A DNA stretch of 64,000 bases, taken from NCBI GenBank assembly GCA_967755175.1, contig CBRAFO010000007.1, positions 1-64,000 of the forward strand, in the 5' to 3' direction. The stretch comes from Rariglobus sp967755175 (GTDB lineage: Bacteria > Verrucomicrobiota > Verrucomicrobiia > Opitutales > Opitutaceae). The position numbers were made by a program, and so were the translations under genes. Each line of letters begins with the position of its first letter. The stretch's first letter is position 1. This document shows, one piece after another, positions 26,860 to 34,963 of this stretch. A model generated the notes under the pieces. The model made no database searches, was not told the DNA's origin, and saw nothing but the letters and a program-made list of their open reading frames with translations.

Positions 26860-27888
26860 TCAGCCGCTGGTTTTCTGCGGCAGAGTTTTCCCATCCACCC
26901 AACGCCCTTCGACCAGGAGGTCGCGGCAGATCTGGGGGATACCACAATCGTTGTCGTTGATGAGTGAGATGGCGGCGAGCATCGCGGTCCGCCCAATTTC
27001 CTTCGGGTTCTGGTCAATCCCCGCGTCGATCGGCGTGTCGAGCACGGTGGTCGTCGCCAGACCGATGTCCTCCGGCACCCGGTATCCGGCCACCGCGATC
27101 ATTTGCTCCAAACATCCCACTTCCGTGAGGATCGCGTCGGGCTTCGTTTTTTTGAGCCAGGCGGTGAACTTCGTCTGGTGTGCTTCGATCCCCGGCCGCT
27201 CGATAAAGAAGGGAGGCACTTGCTCCTTCGCGGGAACGTCTTTTTGGGCCCACTGAAACCCGGCACCGAACATAATGGCCTGCGCGCCTCCGCCGACGAA
27301 CGCGATCCGTCGGTAGCCCAGTTGCCTCATTCGCGTGAAAGCGGTGACTCCGTTGATCGCCTGCGCGCTGCCCACCAGATGGAAGCGAACGTCGTCAACC
27401 CGTCCGCCAAACCCGACCACGGAGAAGCGTTTCCAGTTAAAATTCTGCCAATCGATGGGGAAGGAGCGATGGGGCGCGATGAGTATGCCTTGGATGTTTC
27501 GAGTCAGTAGAATCTCCTCCAAGCGTGGCAGCGTCATCGCCCCGCCGAGCACGAACTCTTCGAGCCGGTAGCCATACTCCTCCGCACAGGCCGCGGCCCC
27601 GAGCCAGTAGTGATCAAACTCGATCCATGCACGCAGCTTTTTTGGCTCGGGCCATACATTGAGCCACGCGATCACCGCATGCTTCGACCGGGGCGACTTC
27701 CGTTTTCGATACTGCGAAAGCGCGGATAACATGGGGTCCGGCTGATAACCCATCTCGGCAGCCTTTCGCAGGACCTCGTCGCGGCGCACCTTCGGGATAC
27801 TCGGGTCATGTTTCAACGCCATCGTCACGGTCGAGCGCGCCAAGCCGAGTGCGCGGGCCAGATCTTTTTGGGTAACACGCTTTTCCAT
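26860..27888 (-). CDS. LacI-family transcriptional regulator
   Basis: A 342-aa regulator. The start at 27888 was chosen because the HTH begins at once (MEKRVTQKDLARALGLARST) and AAAGGA lies 8-9 bases upstream; a longer start at 27912 adds eight weak residues. The LacI HTH spans 3-25, hinge and dimer helix to about 55, followed by a periplasmic-binding-protein-like ligand domain (VVGFGGRVDDVRFHLV, GYRRIAFVGGGAQ, PEDIGLATTTVLDTPIDAGIDQNPKEIGRTA). The HTH continues KHDPSIPKVRRDEVLRKAAEMGYQPDP, a form common in Opitutaceae regulators. It is divergent from the hydrolase run at 28082 and most likely controls it through the palindrome at 27933-27948. The inducer is unknown. Confidence 0.9.
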   Translation of the reverse strand: MEKRVTQKDLARALGLARSTVTMALKHDPSIPKVRRDEVLRKAAEMGYQPDPMLSALSQYRKRKSPRSKHAVIAWLNVWPEPKKLRAWIEFDHYWLGAAACAEEYGYRLEEFVLGGAMTLPRLEEILLTRNIQGILIAPHRSFPIDWQNFNWKRFSVVGFGGRVDDVRFHLVGSAQAINGVTAFTRMRQLGYRRIAFVGGGAQAIMFGAGFQWAQKDVPAKEQVPPFFIERPGIEAHQTKFTAWLKKTKPDAILTEVGCLEQMIAVAGYRVPEDIGLATTTVLDTPIDAGIDQNPKEIGRTAMLAAISLINDNDCGIPQICRDLLVEGRWVDGKTLPQKTSG

Positions 27889-27932
27889 GATCAATCCTTT
27901 CTCGGAGCACAATCGATGGGTGGCAATCGTTC

Positions 27933-27948
27933 ACTGACCTGAGTCAGT
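27933..27948. promoter_or_regulatory. Candidate LacI-type operator
   Basis: ACTGAC (27933-27938) and GTCAGT (27943-27948) form a perfect inverted repeat with a 4-base centre, in the divergent promoter region between the regulator (start 27888) and the GH51 gene (start 28082). Size, symmetry and position fit a LacI-family operator controlling both directions. Binding is not shown. Confidence 0.5.
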
Positions 27949-28081
27949 AGCGCCGCATTTGAACCCCCGTTTGATTTAGGAAGAATGCTCCCACCCCTGA
28001 GGTTGGGCCCTCTCTCCGTCGCCCAAACCCCGCCCCATTGTCCCTGCCTTCACCCTCCGATCGAGACATTCCCGCATTCCC

Positions 28082-30037
28082 ATGAAGCTTCCTTCTCCCA
28101 TTCTCTTCGTCTCCTCGTTGCTCGCTTTCGGGTTGTCGGGGCTTCACGCGCAACCAACCACCGTGACCGTGCAAGCCGGCGCCCCCGGCAAGCCCATCAG
28201 TCCCGATCTCGTCGGCATCTTCTTTGAAGATCTCAACTATGCCGCCGACGGTGGCCTCTACGCCGAACTGATTCAGAATCGCTCCTTTGATTACTCGTCC
28301 CCCGACCACAAGGACTGGACCTCCCTGACCGCGTGGCAACTCGCCCAGCGCGAAGGCGGCCAAGGCTCGGTTACCATCGAAACCGAGTCGCCCCTCAACG
28401 CGCAAAACCCGACCTATGCCGTGCTCTCCGTCGCTGCCGCCGGTCGCGGTGTCGGTCTGATCAACGAGGGTTTCGACGGCATCCCCGTGAAAGCCGGTGA
28501 GACTTACAACGTCTCGCTGTTCGCCCGCAAACTCACCGGCTCGGCCGCCCCGCTCAGTGTTCGCCTCGAAAGCAAAACCGGCGCGCTCCTGGCCGAAGCA
28601 ACCCTTCCGGCGCCGACCACCGATTGGAAACAAGTCTCCACCACCCTCAAGCCCGCGACCACCAACGCCGACGCCCGCCTCGTCGTGCTGGCCACCGGAC
28701 CAGGGAAACTCGCGCTCGACATGGTTTCGCTCTTCCCCGCGAAAACCTTCCACAGCCGTTCCAACGGACTCCGCGCCGACCTCGCTCAAGTGGTCGCCGA
28801 CTTGCACCCGAAGTTCATGCGCTTCCCCGGCGGCTGCCTCGTCCACGGCGATGGACTCGACAACATCTACAATTGGAAAAATACCATCGGCCCCGTCGAA
28901 CAACGCAAAGGCCAGTCCAACATCTGGCGCTACCACCAGACCGTCGGCCTCGGCTACTTTGAGTATTTCCAGTTCTGCGAAGACATCGGAGCCAAGCCAC
29001 TCCCCGTCGTAGCCGCCGGCGTCTGCTGCCAGAACTCCAACCACACTCGCGGCACCGGGCAGCAGGGGCTGCCGCTCGACGCGATGCCCGCCTATATCCA
29101 GGACGTGCTCGACCTGATCGAGTTTGCCAACGGCCCCGCCTCGTCCACCTGGGGCGCCAAGCGTGCCGCCGCCGGCCATCCCGAGCCGTTCCACCTGAAA
29201 TACCTCGGCGTCGGCAATGAGGACCACATCACACCGGTCTTCAAAGAACGGTTCCACCTGATCTACGACGCCGTGAAGGCGAAGCACCCCGAGATCACCG
29301 TCATCGGCACGGTCGGCCCGGCCTCAGACGGCGATGATTTCGTCAACGGCTGCAAAATAGCCGACGAGCTCCGCGTCCCCATAGTGGATGAACATTACTA
29401 CAAGCGCCCGCAGTGGTTCTGGGACAATCTCACTCGCTACGACACCTACGACCGCACCAAGTCCAAAGTCTATCTCGGCGAATACGCCGCCCACGACGAC
29501 AAGCGCCGCAGCACCCTGCGCTCCGCCCTCGCCGAGGCCGCCTACCTCACTAGCCTTGAGCGAAACGGCGACGTCGTCCCCTTCGCCTCCTACGCGCCCC
29601 TGATCGCGCGCAAAGGCCACACCCAGTGGAGCCCCGACATGATCTATTTCACCGGCACGGAGGTTTTTCTCACGATTAACTACCATGTGCAGCAGTTGTT
29701 CAGCGTGAACAGCGGCGACGCCTGGCTGACGACCACCCTGAGCCAGCCTGCGACGCCATCGCGTTTCGCCGCTTCCGCCGTGCGGGACAGCCAGACCGGC
29801 GACCTCATCCTGAAATTCGTTAACGGCGACAACGCCGCCCGCCCGCTGCACATCGATCTCGTCGGCGCGAAAAAACTCACCGCCACCGCCGTGAAGACGG
29901 TCCTTGCGGCCTCCGACGTGGATACGATCGACGCAGAGGCCGTGCAGCCGAAGACCTCGCCGATCACCATCGCTCCGACGTTCGACTACGAGGCCCCGGC
30001 AAACTCCCTCACCGTGATCCGCATCCACACCCGTTGA
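28082..30037 (+). CDS. Alpha-L-arabinofuranosidase, GH51
   Basis: A 651-aa secreted enzyme (signal peptide to about residue 24, GLHA|QP). It carries a CBM4_9-like sandwich early on (about 60-215), then the GH51 (beta/alpha)8 barrel with FMRFPGGCLVHGDGLDN, and a C-terminal beta-sandwich. The predicted acid/base is E380 in LGVGNED and the nucleophile E467 in YLGEYA, both conserved family positions. GH51 enzymes remove terminal arabinofuranose from arabinan, arabinoxylan and arabinogalactan. It is the first gene of the run divergent from the LacI regulator; the next gene starts 36 bases after its stop. All needed residues are present. Confidence 0.93.
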   Translation: MKLPSPILFVSSLLAFGLSGLHAQPTTVTVQAGAPGKPISPDLVGIFFEDLNYAADGGLYAELIQNRSFDYSSPDHKDWTSLTAWQLAQREGGQGSVTIETESPLNAQNPTYAVLSVAAAGRGVGLINEGFDGIPVKAGETYNVSLFARKLTGSAAPLSVRLESKTGALLAEATLPAPTTDWKQVSTTLKPATTNADARLVVLATGPGKLALDMVSLFPAKTFHSRSNGLRADLAQVVADLHPKFMRFPGGCLVHGDGLDNIYNWKNTIGPVEQRKGQSNIWRYHQTVGLGYFEYFQFCEDIGAKPLPVVAAGVCCQNSNHTRGTGQQGLPLDAMPAYIQDVLDLIEFANGPASSTWGAKRAAAGHPEPFHLKYLGVGNEDHITPVFKERFHLIYDAVKAKHPEITVIGTVGPASDGDDFVNGCKIADELRVPIVDEHYYKRPQWFWDNLTRYDTYDRTKSKVYLGEYAAHDDKRRSTLRSALAEAAYLTSLERNGDVVPFASYAPLIARKGHTQWSPDMIYFTGTEVFLTINYHVQQLFSVNSGDAWLTTTLSQPATPSRFAASAVRDSQTGDLILKFVNGDNAARPLHIDLVGAKKLTATAVKTVLAASDVDTIDAEAVQPKTSPITIAPTFDYEAPANSLTVIRIHTR

Positions 30038-30072
30038 TGGATTTCATACCCGTCCGTCCACGCACCCGAACA

Positions 30073-31581
30073 ATGATCCGCCACGCCCTCCTCCTCAGCG
30101 CCACCCTCCTCATGACGACTGGACTCTCCTCCCTTCACGCGACCGCGCCCACAGCCGCAGCCGCGCCCGCAGAGTTCACGCCATCGAACTCCCGCCCCAC
30201 CGTCATCCTTCGCGGCGACTACGCCGACCCCACGATCCTGCGAGACGGTGACGATTATTACCTGACGCATTCGCCGTTCCTCTACGCGCCAGGTTTCCTC
30301 ATCTGGCACTCGAAGGACCTCGTGCATTGGAAACCCGTCTGCCGCGCCATGACCAAGGTCGTCGGTTCGGCCATGGCGCCCGACCTCGTTAAATTCAAAG
30401 ACAAATTCTACATCTACTTCCCCGCCGCCCAACGCAACTGGGTGATCTGGGCCAAAGACATTTGCGGTCCGTGGAGCGACCCCGTCCGCCTCGACGTCAA
30501 CTACATCGACCCCGGCCACGTCGTGGACGAGAAGGGCCAGCGCTGGCTCTTCCTCTCCGAGGGCTATCGCGTCCGCCTCTCCGACGACGGTCTCGCGGTG
30601 GTCGGACAAAAAGAAAAGATCTATTCCGGCTGGGACTACCCGGCCACCTGGAAGACCGAAGGCAAGTTCCTCGAATCCCCCAAACTCATTCGCAAGGACG
30701 GCTGGTTCCACATGATCTCGGCCGAAGGGGGCACCGCCGGTCCCGCCACCAGCCACATGGTGATCACCGCCCGGTCCAAGAGCCTCGACGGCCCTTGGGA
30801 AAACTCGCCGCACAATCCCATCGTTCACACGTGGAGCGCCGACGAACCCTGGTGGTCGAAAGGCCACGGCACCCTCATCGACGACGGCCATGACCATTGG
30901 TGGATCGTTTACCACGCCTACGAAAACGGCGCCTATCCGCTCGGCCGCCAGACCCTCATCGAACCCGTTCAATGGACGTCCGACGGCTGGATCGACGCCG
31001 CGCCCAACGCGCCTCGCCTGCCGGAGGCCGTCCAAGACATGCCGCTATCCGACGACTTCGCCGGCCCCGCCCTCGGCCTGCAATGGACCACGTGGCGCGA
31101 CTACAATCCTGCAGACATCACCCTCAAAAGTAACAGCCTCTATCTCCGCGCCAAAGGCACCACGCCCGCCGACGCCCGCCTGCTGCTCACCACCGCCACG
31201 GACTCCGCCTACACGATCCAGACCGAAGTCACCGTCGCCCCCGGAAGCACCGGAGGACTCATTCTCTTCTACAGCGAAAAAGCCTTCGTGGGCATCACCT
31301 CCGATGGCCACGGCTTCACCGTCCACGAAGACGCCAAGCGCACCAGCCGCCACGATGGCTCTCCGGGCAACCACTGGTTCCTGAAAATCGTCAATGACGG
31401 CAAAACCTGCGCCCTGCTCGCCAGCCGCGACGGCAAAGCCTGGGAGACCATCCAGTCCGGCATCGACGTCTCCAACCTGCACCACAACCGCTTCAAAGGT
31501 TTCTTCGCCCTGCGCCCCGGCTTGATGGCCGCCGGCACCGGCGATGTCCGCTTCGACCGCTTCAGCTATAACCCGCTATGA
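30073..31581 (+). CDS. Glycoside hydrolase family 43 protein with C-terminal beta-sandwich
   Basis: A 502-aa secreted protein. The ATG at 30073 gives the best signal peptide (MIRHALLLSATLLMTTGLSSLHA); an ATG at 30037, overlapping the GH51 stop, would add a basic 12-residue extension. The five-bladed GH43 propeller (about 45-325) shows the base Asp in RGDYADPTILRD, the pKa-setting Asp in YIDPGHVVD and the acid Glu in FLESPKLIRKDG. A DUF1349/GH43_C2-like sandwich (about 330-500) follows. Likely an arabinofuranosidase or beta-xylosidase. Its stop overlaps the GH35 start (ATGA), so translation is coupled. Confidence 0.88.
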   Translation: MIRHALLLSATLLMTTGLSSLHATAPTAAAAPAEFTPSNSRPTVILRGDYADPTILRDGDDYYLTHSPFLYAPGFLIWHSKDLVHWKPVCRAMTKVVGSAMAPDLVKFKDKFYIYFPAAQRNWVIWAKDICGPWSDPVRLDVNYIDPGHVVDEKGQRWLFLSEGYRVRLSDDGLAVVGQKEKIYSGWDYPATWKTEGKFLESPKLIRKDGWFHMISAEGGTAGPATSHMVITARSKSLDGPWENSPHNPIVHTWSADEPWWSKGHGTLIDDGHDHWWIVYHAYENGAYPLGRQTLIEPVQWTSDGWIDAAPNAPRLPEAVQDMPLSDDFAGPALGLQWTTWRDYNPADITLKSNSLYLRAKGTTPADARLLLTTATDSAYTIQTEVTVAPGSTGGLILFYSEKAFVGITSDGHGFTVHEDAKRTSRHDGSPGNHWFLKIVNDGKTCALLASRDGKAWETIQSGIDVSNLHHNRFKGFFALRPGLMAAGTGDVRFDRFSYNPL

Positions 31582-33833
31582 TTTCGAAAATTCACTCCAT
31601 CATTTTTTCGGCGCTCTGCGTCGTCCTCCTAATAAACGCCGTCCGGGCGGAAGACGCGCGTCCTTTCTCGAATCCCACTCGCATCCGCTATGACGCGCAG
31701 TGTCTGATGATCGAAGGAAAGGACACCTTCATCTACAGCGGAGCCTTCCATTACTTCCGATGCCCGAAGGAACTCTGGCGGGACCGTTTTCAAAAAATAA
31801 AGGACGCCGGATTCAATACGGTTGAAACCTACACCCCATGGAACTGGCACGAATTCGAGATGCCCGATTCTCCTGAAGATTTTTCCAAAGTCACCGGCCT
31901 GCAGGATCTCGACGATTGGCTAACGATGGCCGAGCAGTTCGGCCTTTATGTTATTGTTCGGCCCGGCCCCTACATTTGTGCGGAGTGGGACAACGGTGGA
32001 TTCCCCCTGTGGCTAAGCGCCCTTAAATCGCCGGGATCGTTGCGCTCGGACGATCCGGTTTTTCTCCGTTGGACCAAGCACTGGTATGACGCGATATGCC
32101 CGATCATCGCCAAACACCAGATCACGCGCCAGGCGTCAGGCCGCCCCGGCGTGATTTTTGTGCAATTGGAAAATGAATACGATTCGGCGAAATTTTCCGA
32201 TCAAATCAAAATCAACCAGCTCAAGGCCCTCGCCGGTTTTGCACGGGCCGACGGCATCGACGTCCCCTTCATCACCTGCTGGACCAAACAAGTGCGAGGC
32301 TCCGCCGATCCCGTGCTTCGGCAGATGTTCGATTCCTGTAATTTTTATCCGCGCTGGAACGTTTACGGACAGCTCAAGACGGGCATTGAGAAGTTGCGCC
32401 AGGAACAGCCCGACGCGCCCCTTGCCACGACCGAATTGCAGGGCGGCTGGCTTTCCGTGGTCGGGGGCAAGCTGAGCGAACGCCAGGACGGCCTGACGGC
32501 CGCACAAATCCAAAACATCACGCTCTTTGCGTGGCAGCAGGGAAATACGATCACCAACTATTACATGCTGTTTGGCGGCACCAACTTTGACGACTGGGGC
32601 GGACGCAGTATCACGACCACCTACGACTACGGTGCTCCCATTCGTGAAAACGGAGGCGTGGGCGACCGGTATCAACGTGTCTGGGCGCTTGGCCAGATGA
32701 TCCGTGAACACGGTTCTAAACTCGCCCGCGCCCGCCCGGTGCAAATCCAGGCGAAAGCCACGGACAGTGACGTCCAAATTGCCGAGCGTCGCGCCAGCGA
32801 TGGCAGCCGCTATATTTTCGTGCGCACGGACGATCATAAAAATCATCATAGTGGCGTCGTGCACGTGAGCGAGGAAGGCGGGGAGACCTTCTCGTTCGAC
32901 TATAAGCTCGAACCGTTCGGTTCGCTTGTGCTTTGGCTTCCGCCCGGCGTGACCGACGCCCGCCAAGGCGAATGGCTGCCAAAACCAGCGCCGGAAATCA
33001 AACGACCCAACGGCCTGCCCGCGCCTGTGCAGTTGCGCGAAGCACAGCGGCTCACGGATCCGTTGCCGTCCACTTGGACGCCGCTCGCGCCCAATGAACC
33101 GATCGAGGCGCACGGCGTGTTTAACAGCCATTCTGTTTATTACAAAATATCCGCCGATCCCGGTGCGACCGTGAGCATCAAGGTGCTGCCGGGCGATGCC
33201 CTCATCGGCAGCGAAGGCGGAGACCTGCTGCCCGCGGTTGTGGGGAAGAACAACGGCCATTTTGCTTTCACGCTGCCCCCCGGCAAACAGGAGCTGATCG
33301 TGCTCCATGAAAAGCTTGGCCATCGGAACGGACCCACAAACATGGAAAAAGGAGGCAGCTACGGTCTTCACTCCATCGAAGGTGCGCGTGCCGGTGAGCC
33401 AATCCGCTTTGCAACAGGAGGAGCGCTGGGCGTCGAACGAGAGGTCGGCGAAGCTCTTTCGCGTGAGAGCGGCAAAGTCGGCGCTGGCTGGGAATCTGTG
33501 CCCATTGACCCAAACGCGGCGCCGGCTCCCAGCGCGTTGCTGACGTGGTATCGGATGCAGTTTACATTACCCGCGCAAGAACCCGGCGTGTGGGTGCCTT
33601 GGCACTTGCACCTGGAGGCGGAAGGCAACGGCTTTGTCTATGTGAACGGCCGCTGCATCGGCCGCTACTGGCAGGTCGGTCCACAGCGTGATTTTTATAT
33701 TCCGGAAACCTGGCTGAACTTTGGCCCCGGCAAGACCAACATCGTCACGCTGAATCTGCGTCCACGCGACAAAGGCGTCGCGGTCAAAGCCGTGCAGATC
33801 GTTCCGGATGCGTCTTACGCGGAGTTCCGCTGA
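31578..33833 (+). CDS. Beta-galactosidase, GH35
   Basis: A 751-aa secreted enzyme (signal peptide to VRA|ED, about residue 24). The GH35 barrel has FSGAFHYFR-type start (IYSGAFHYFRCP), the acid/base E200 in QLENEYD, and the predicted nucleophile E286 in TTELQGGW. C-terminal jelly-roll domains contain FVYVNGRCIGRYWQVGPQ, typical of the family. It releases terminal beta-linked galactose, as found on pectic galactan or arabinogalactan side chains. It starts inside the stop codon of the GH43 gene. The 75 bases after it hold no terminator. Confidence 0.92.
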   Translation: MISKIHSIIFSALCVVLLINAVRAEDARPFSNPTRIRYDAQCLMIEGKDTFIYSGAFHYFRCPKELWRDRFQKIKDAGFNTVETYTPWNWHEFEMPDSPEDFSKVTGLQDLDDWLTMAEQFGLYVIVRPGPYICAEWDNGGFPLWLSALKSPGSLRSDDPVFLRWTKHWYDAICPIIAKHQITRQASGRPGVIFVQLENEYDSAKFSDQIKINQLKALAGFARADGIDVPFITCWTKQVRGSADPVLRQMFDSCNFYPRWNVYGQLKTGIEKLRQEQPDAPLATTELQGGWLSVVGGKLSERQDGLTAAQIQNITLFAWQQGNTITNYYMLFGGTNFDDWGGRSITTTYDYGAPIRENGGVGDRYQRVWALGQMIREHGSKLARARPVQIQAKATDSDVQIAERRASDGSRYIFVRTDDHKNHHSGVVHVSEEGGETFSFDYKLEPFGSLVLWLPPGVTDARQGEWLPKPAPEIKRPNGLPAPVQLREAQRLTDPLPSTWTPLAPNEPIEAHGVFNSHSVYYKISADPGATVSIKVLPGDALIGSEGGDLLPAVVGKNNGHFAFTLPPGKQELIVLHEKLGHRNGPTNMEKGGSYGLHSIEGARAGEPIRFATGGALGVEREVGEALSRESGKVGAGWESVPIDPNAAPAPSALLTWYRMQFTLPAQEPGVWVPWHLHLEAEGNGFVYVNGRCIGRYWQVGPQRDFYIPETWLNFGPGKTNIVTLNLRPRDKGVAVKAVQIVPDASYAEFR

Positions 33834-33908
33834 TCCCTCCGCACCTGCTCTACCGCACCTCTGGCCGCAATCTGCCGCCAACTCGATCACCCCCTCTTGC
33901 CCATTTCA

Positions 33909-34958
33909 ATGAAACACATCCTCGGCCTTGTCCCTCTTCTGGCCCTCTATCTGACCTCCGCACTTATGGCGTCCGCCCACGTGCCCAAGGAATCCGAACT
34001 CGGGGCCTACCTGCTCGTTTATTTCCATGACGAGACCCACAGCCTGCACATGGCGCTCAGTTCCGACGGTTATAGCTTCACCGCGCTGAACGACGACAAA
34101 CCCATCCTCGACGGCAAGGAGATCGCCGAGCAGAAGGGCATTCGCGATCCCCACATCATGCGAGGCCCCGACAGCGCCTTCTATCTCGCGATGACCGACC
34201 TGCACCTCTTCGCGCAAAAGGAAGGCATGCGCTCCACCCTATGGGAACGCGACAAGAGCTACGGCTGGGGCAACAACCGTGGCCTCGTCTTCATGAAGTC
34301 AACGGATCTAATCAACTGGTCGCGCTCGAACGTCCGCGTCGATAAGGCCTTCCCCGGTCTCGCCGAGATCGGCTGCGCCTGGGCGCCCGAAACCGTTTAC
34401 GACGCGCAGCAGAAAAAGCTGATGGTTCATTTCACGATGCGCTTCGGCAACGGCCGCAACCGACTCTACTACTCCTACGTGGACGACGCGTTCACGAAGC
34501 TCGAGACCGAGCCCAAGCTGCTGTTCGAGTATCCCAAAGACATCTCCTACATCGACGGCGACATCACCCAAGTCGGCGACAAGTTCCACCTCTTCTACGT
34601 CCCTCACGACGGCACGCCCGGCATTAAGCAAGCCGTCTCCGAGTGGCTCACGTCGGGCTACGTTTATAATCCCGCCCCGTGCGATCCCGAGCCCAAGGCC
34701 TGCGAGGCACCCAACGTCTGGAAGCGCATCGGTCAGAACAAATGGGTGCTCATGTATGACATCTACGGCATCGAACCGCACAACTTCGGCTTCAGCGAAA
34801 CGACCGACTTCAAAACCTTCACCAACATCGGCCACTTCAACGAGGGCGTCATGAAGACGGTCAACTTCACCACCGCGCCCAAGCATGGCGCCGTCATCGC
34901 GCTCACCCCCGCCGAGGCCCGCAAACTCGCCGACCACTGGAAGCTCACGTCCTACTAG
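33909..34958 (+). CDS. GH43-type arabinosidase-like protein
   Basis: A 349-aa secreted single-domain propeller. The start ATG at 33909 leads into a signal peptide ending near MASA; a TTG 12 bases upstream is less likely. The N-terminal GAYLLVYFHDETHSLHMALSSDGY, then KGIRDPHIMRGPD (base Asp), CAWAPETVYD and GDITQVGDKFHLFY fit a subgroup of GH43/GH117-like five-bladed propellers. The same N-terminal pattern is seen in the first half of 39343-41388 and in 59393-60460, so three paralogues lie in the window. Substrate likely arabinose or galactose containing. The next gene starts 5 bases after its stop. Confidence 0.85.
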   Translation: MKHILGLVPLLALYLTSALMASAHVPKESELGAYLLVYFHDETHSLHMALSSDGYSFTALNDDKPILDGKEIAEQKGIRDPHIMRGPDSAFYLAMTDLHLFAQKEGMRSTLWERDKSYGWGNNRGLVFMKSTDLINWSRSNVRVDKAFPGLAEIGCAWAPETVYDAQQKKLMVHFTMRFGNGRNRLYYSYVDDAFTKLETEPKLLFEYPKDISYIDGDITQVGDKFHLFYVPHDGTPGIKQAVSEWLTSGYVYNPAPCDPEPKACEAPNVWKRIGQNKWVLMYDIYGIEPHNFGFSETTDFKTFTNIGHFNEGVMKTVNFTTAPKHGAVIALTPAEARKLADHWKLTSY

Positions 34959-34963
34959 CGCCC

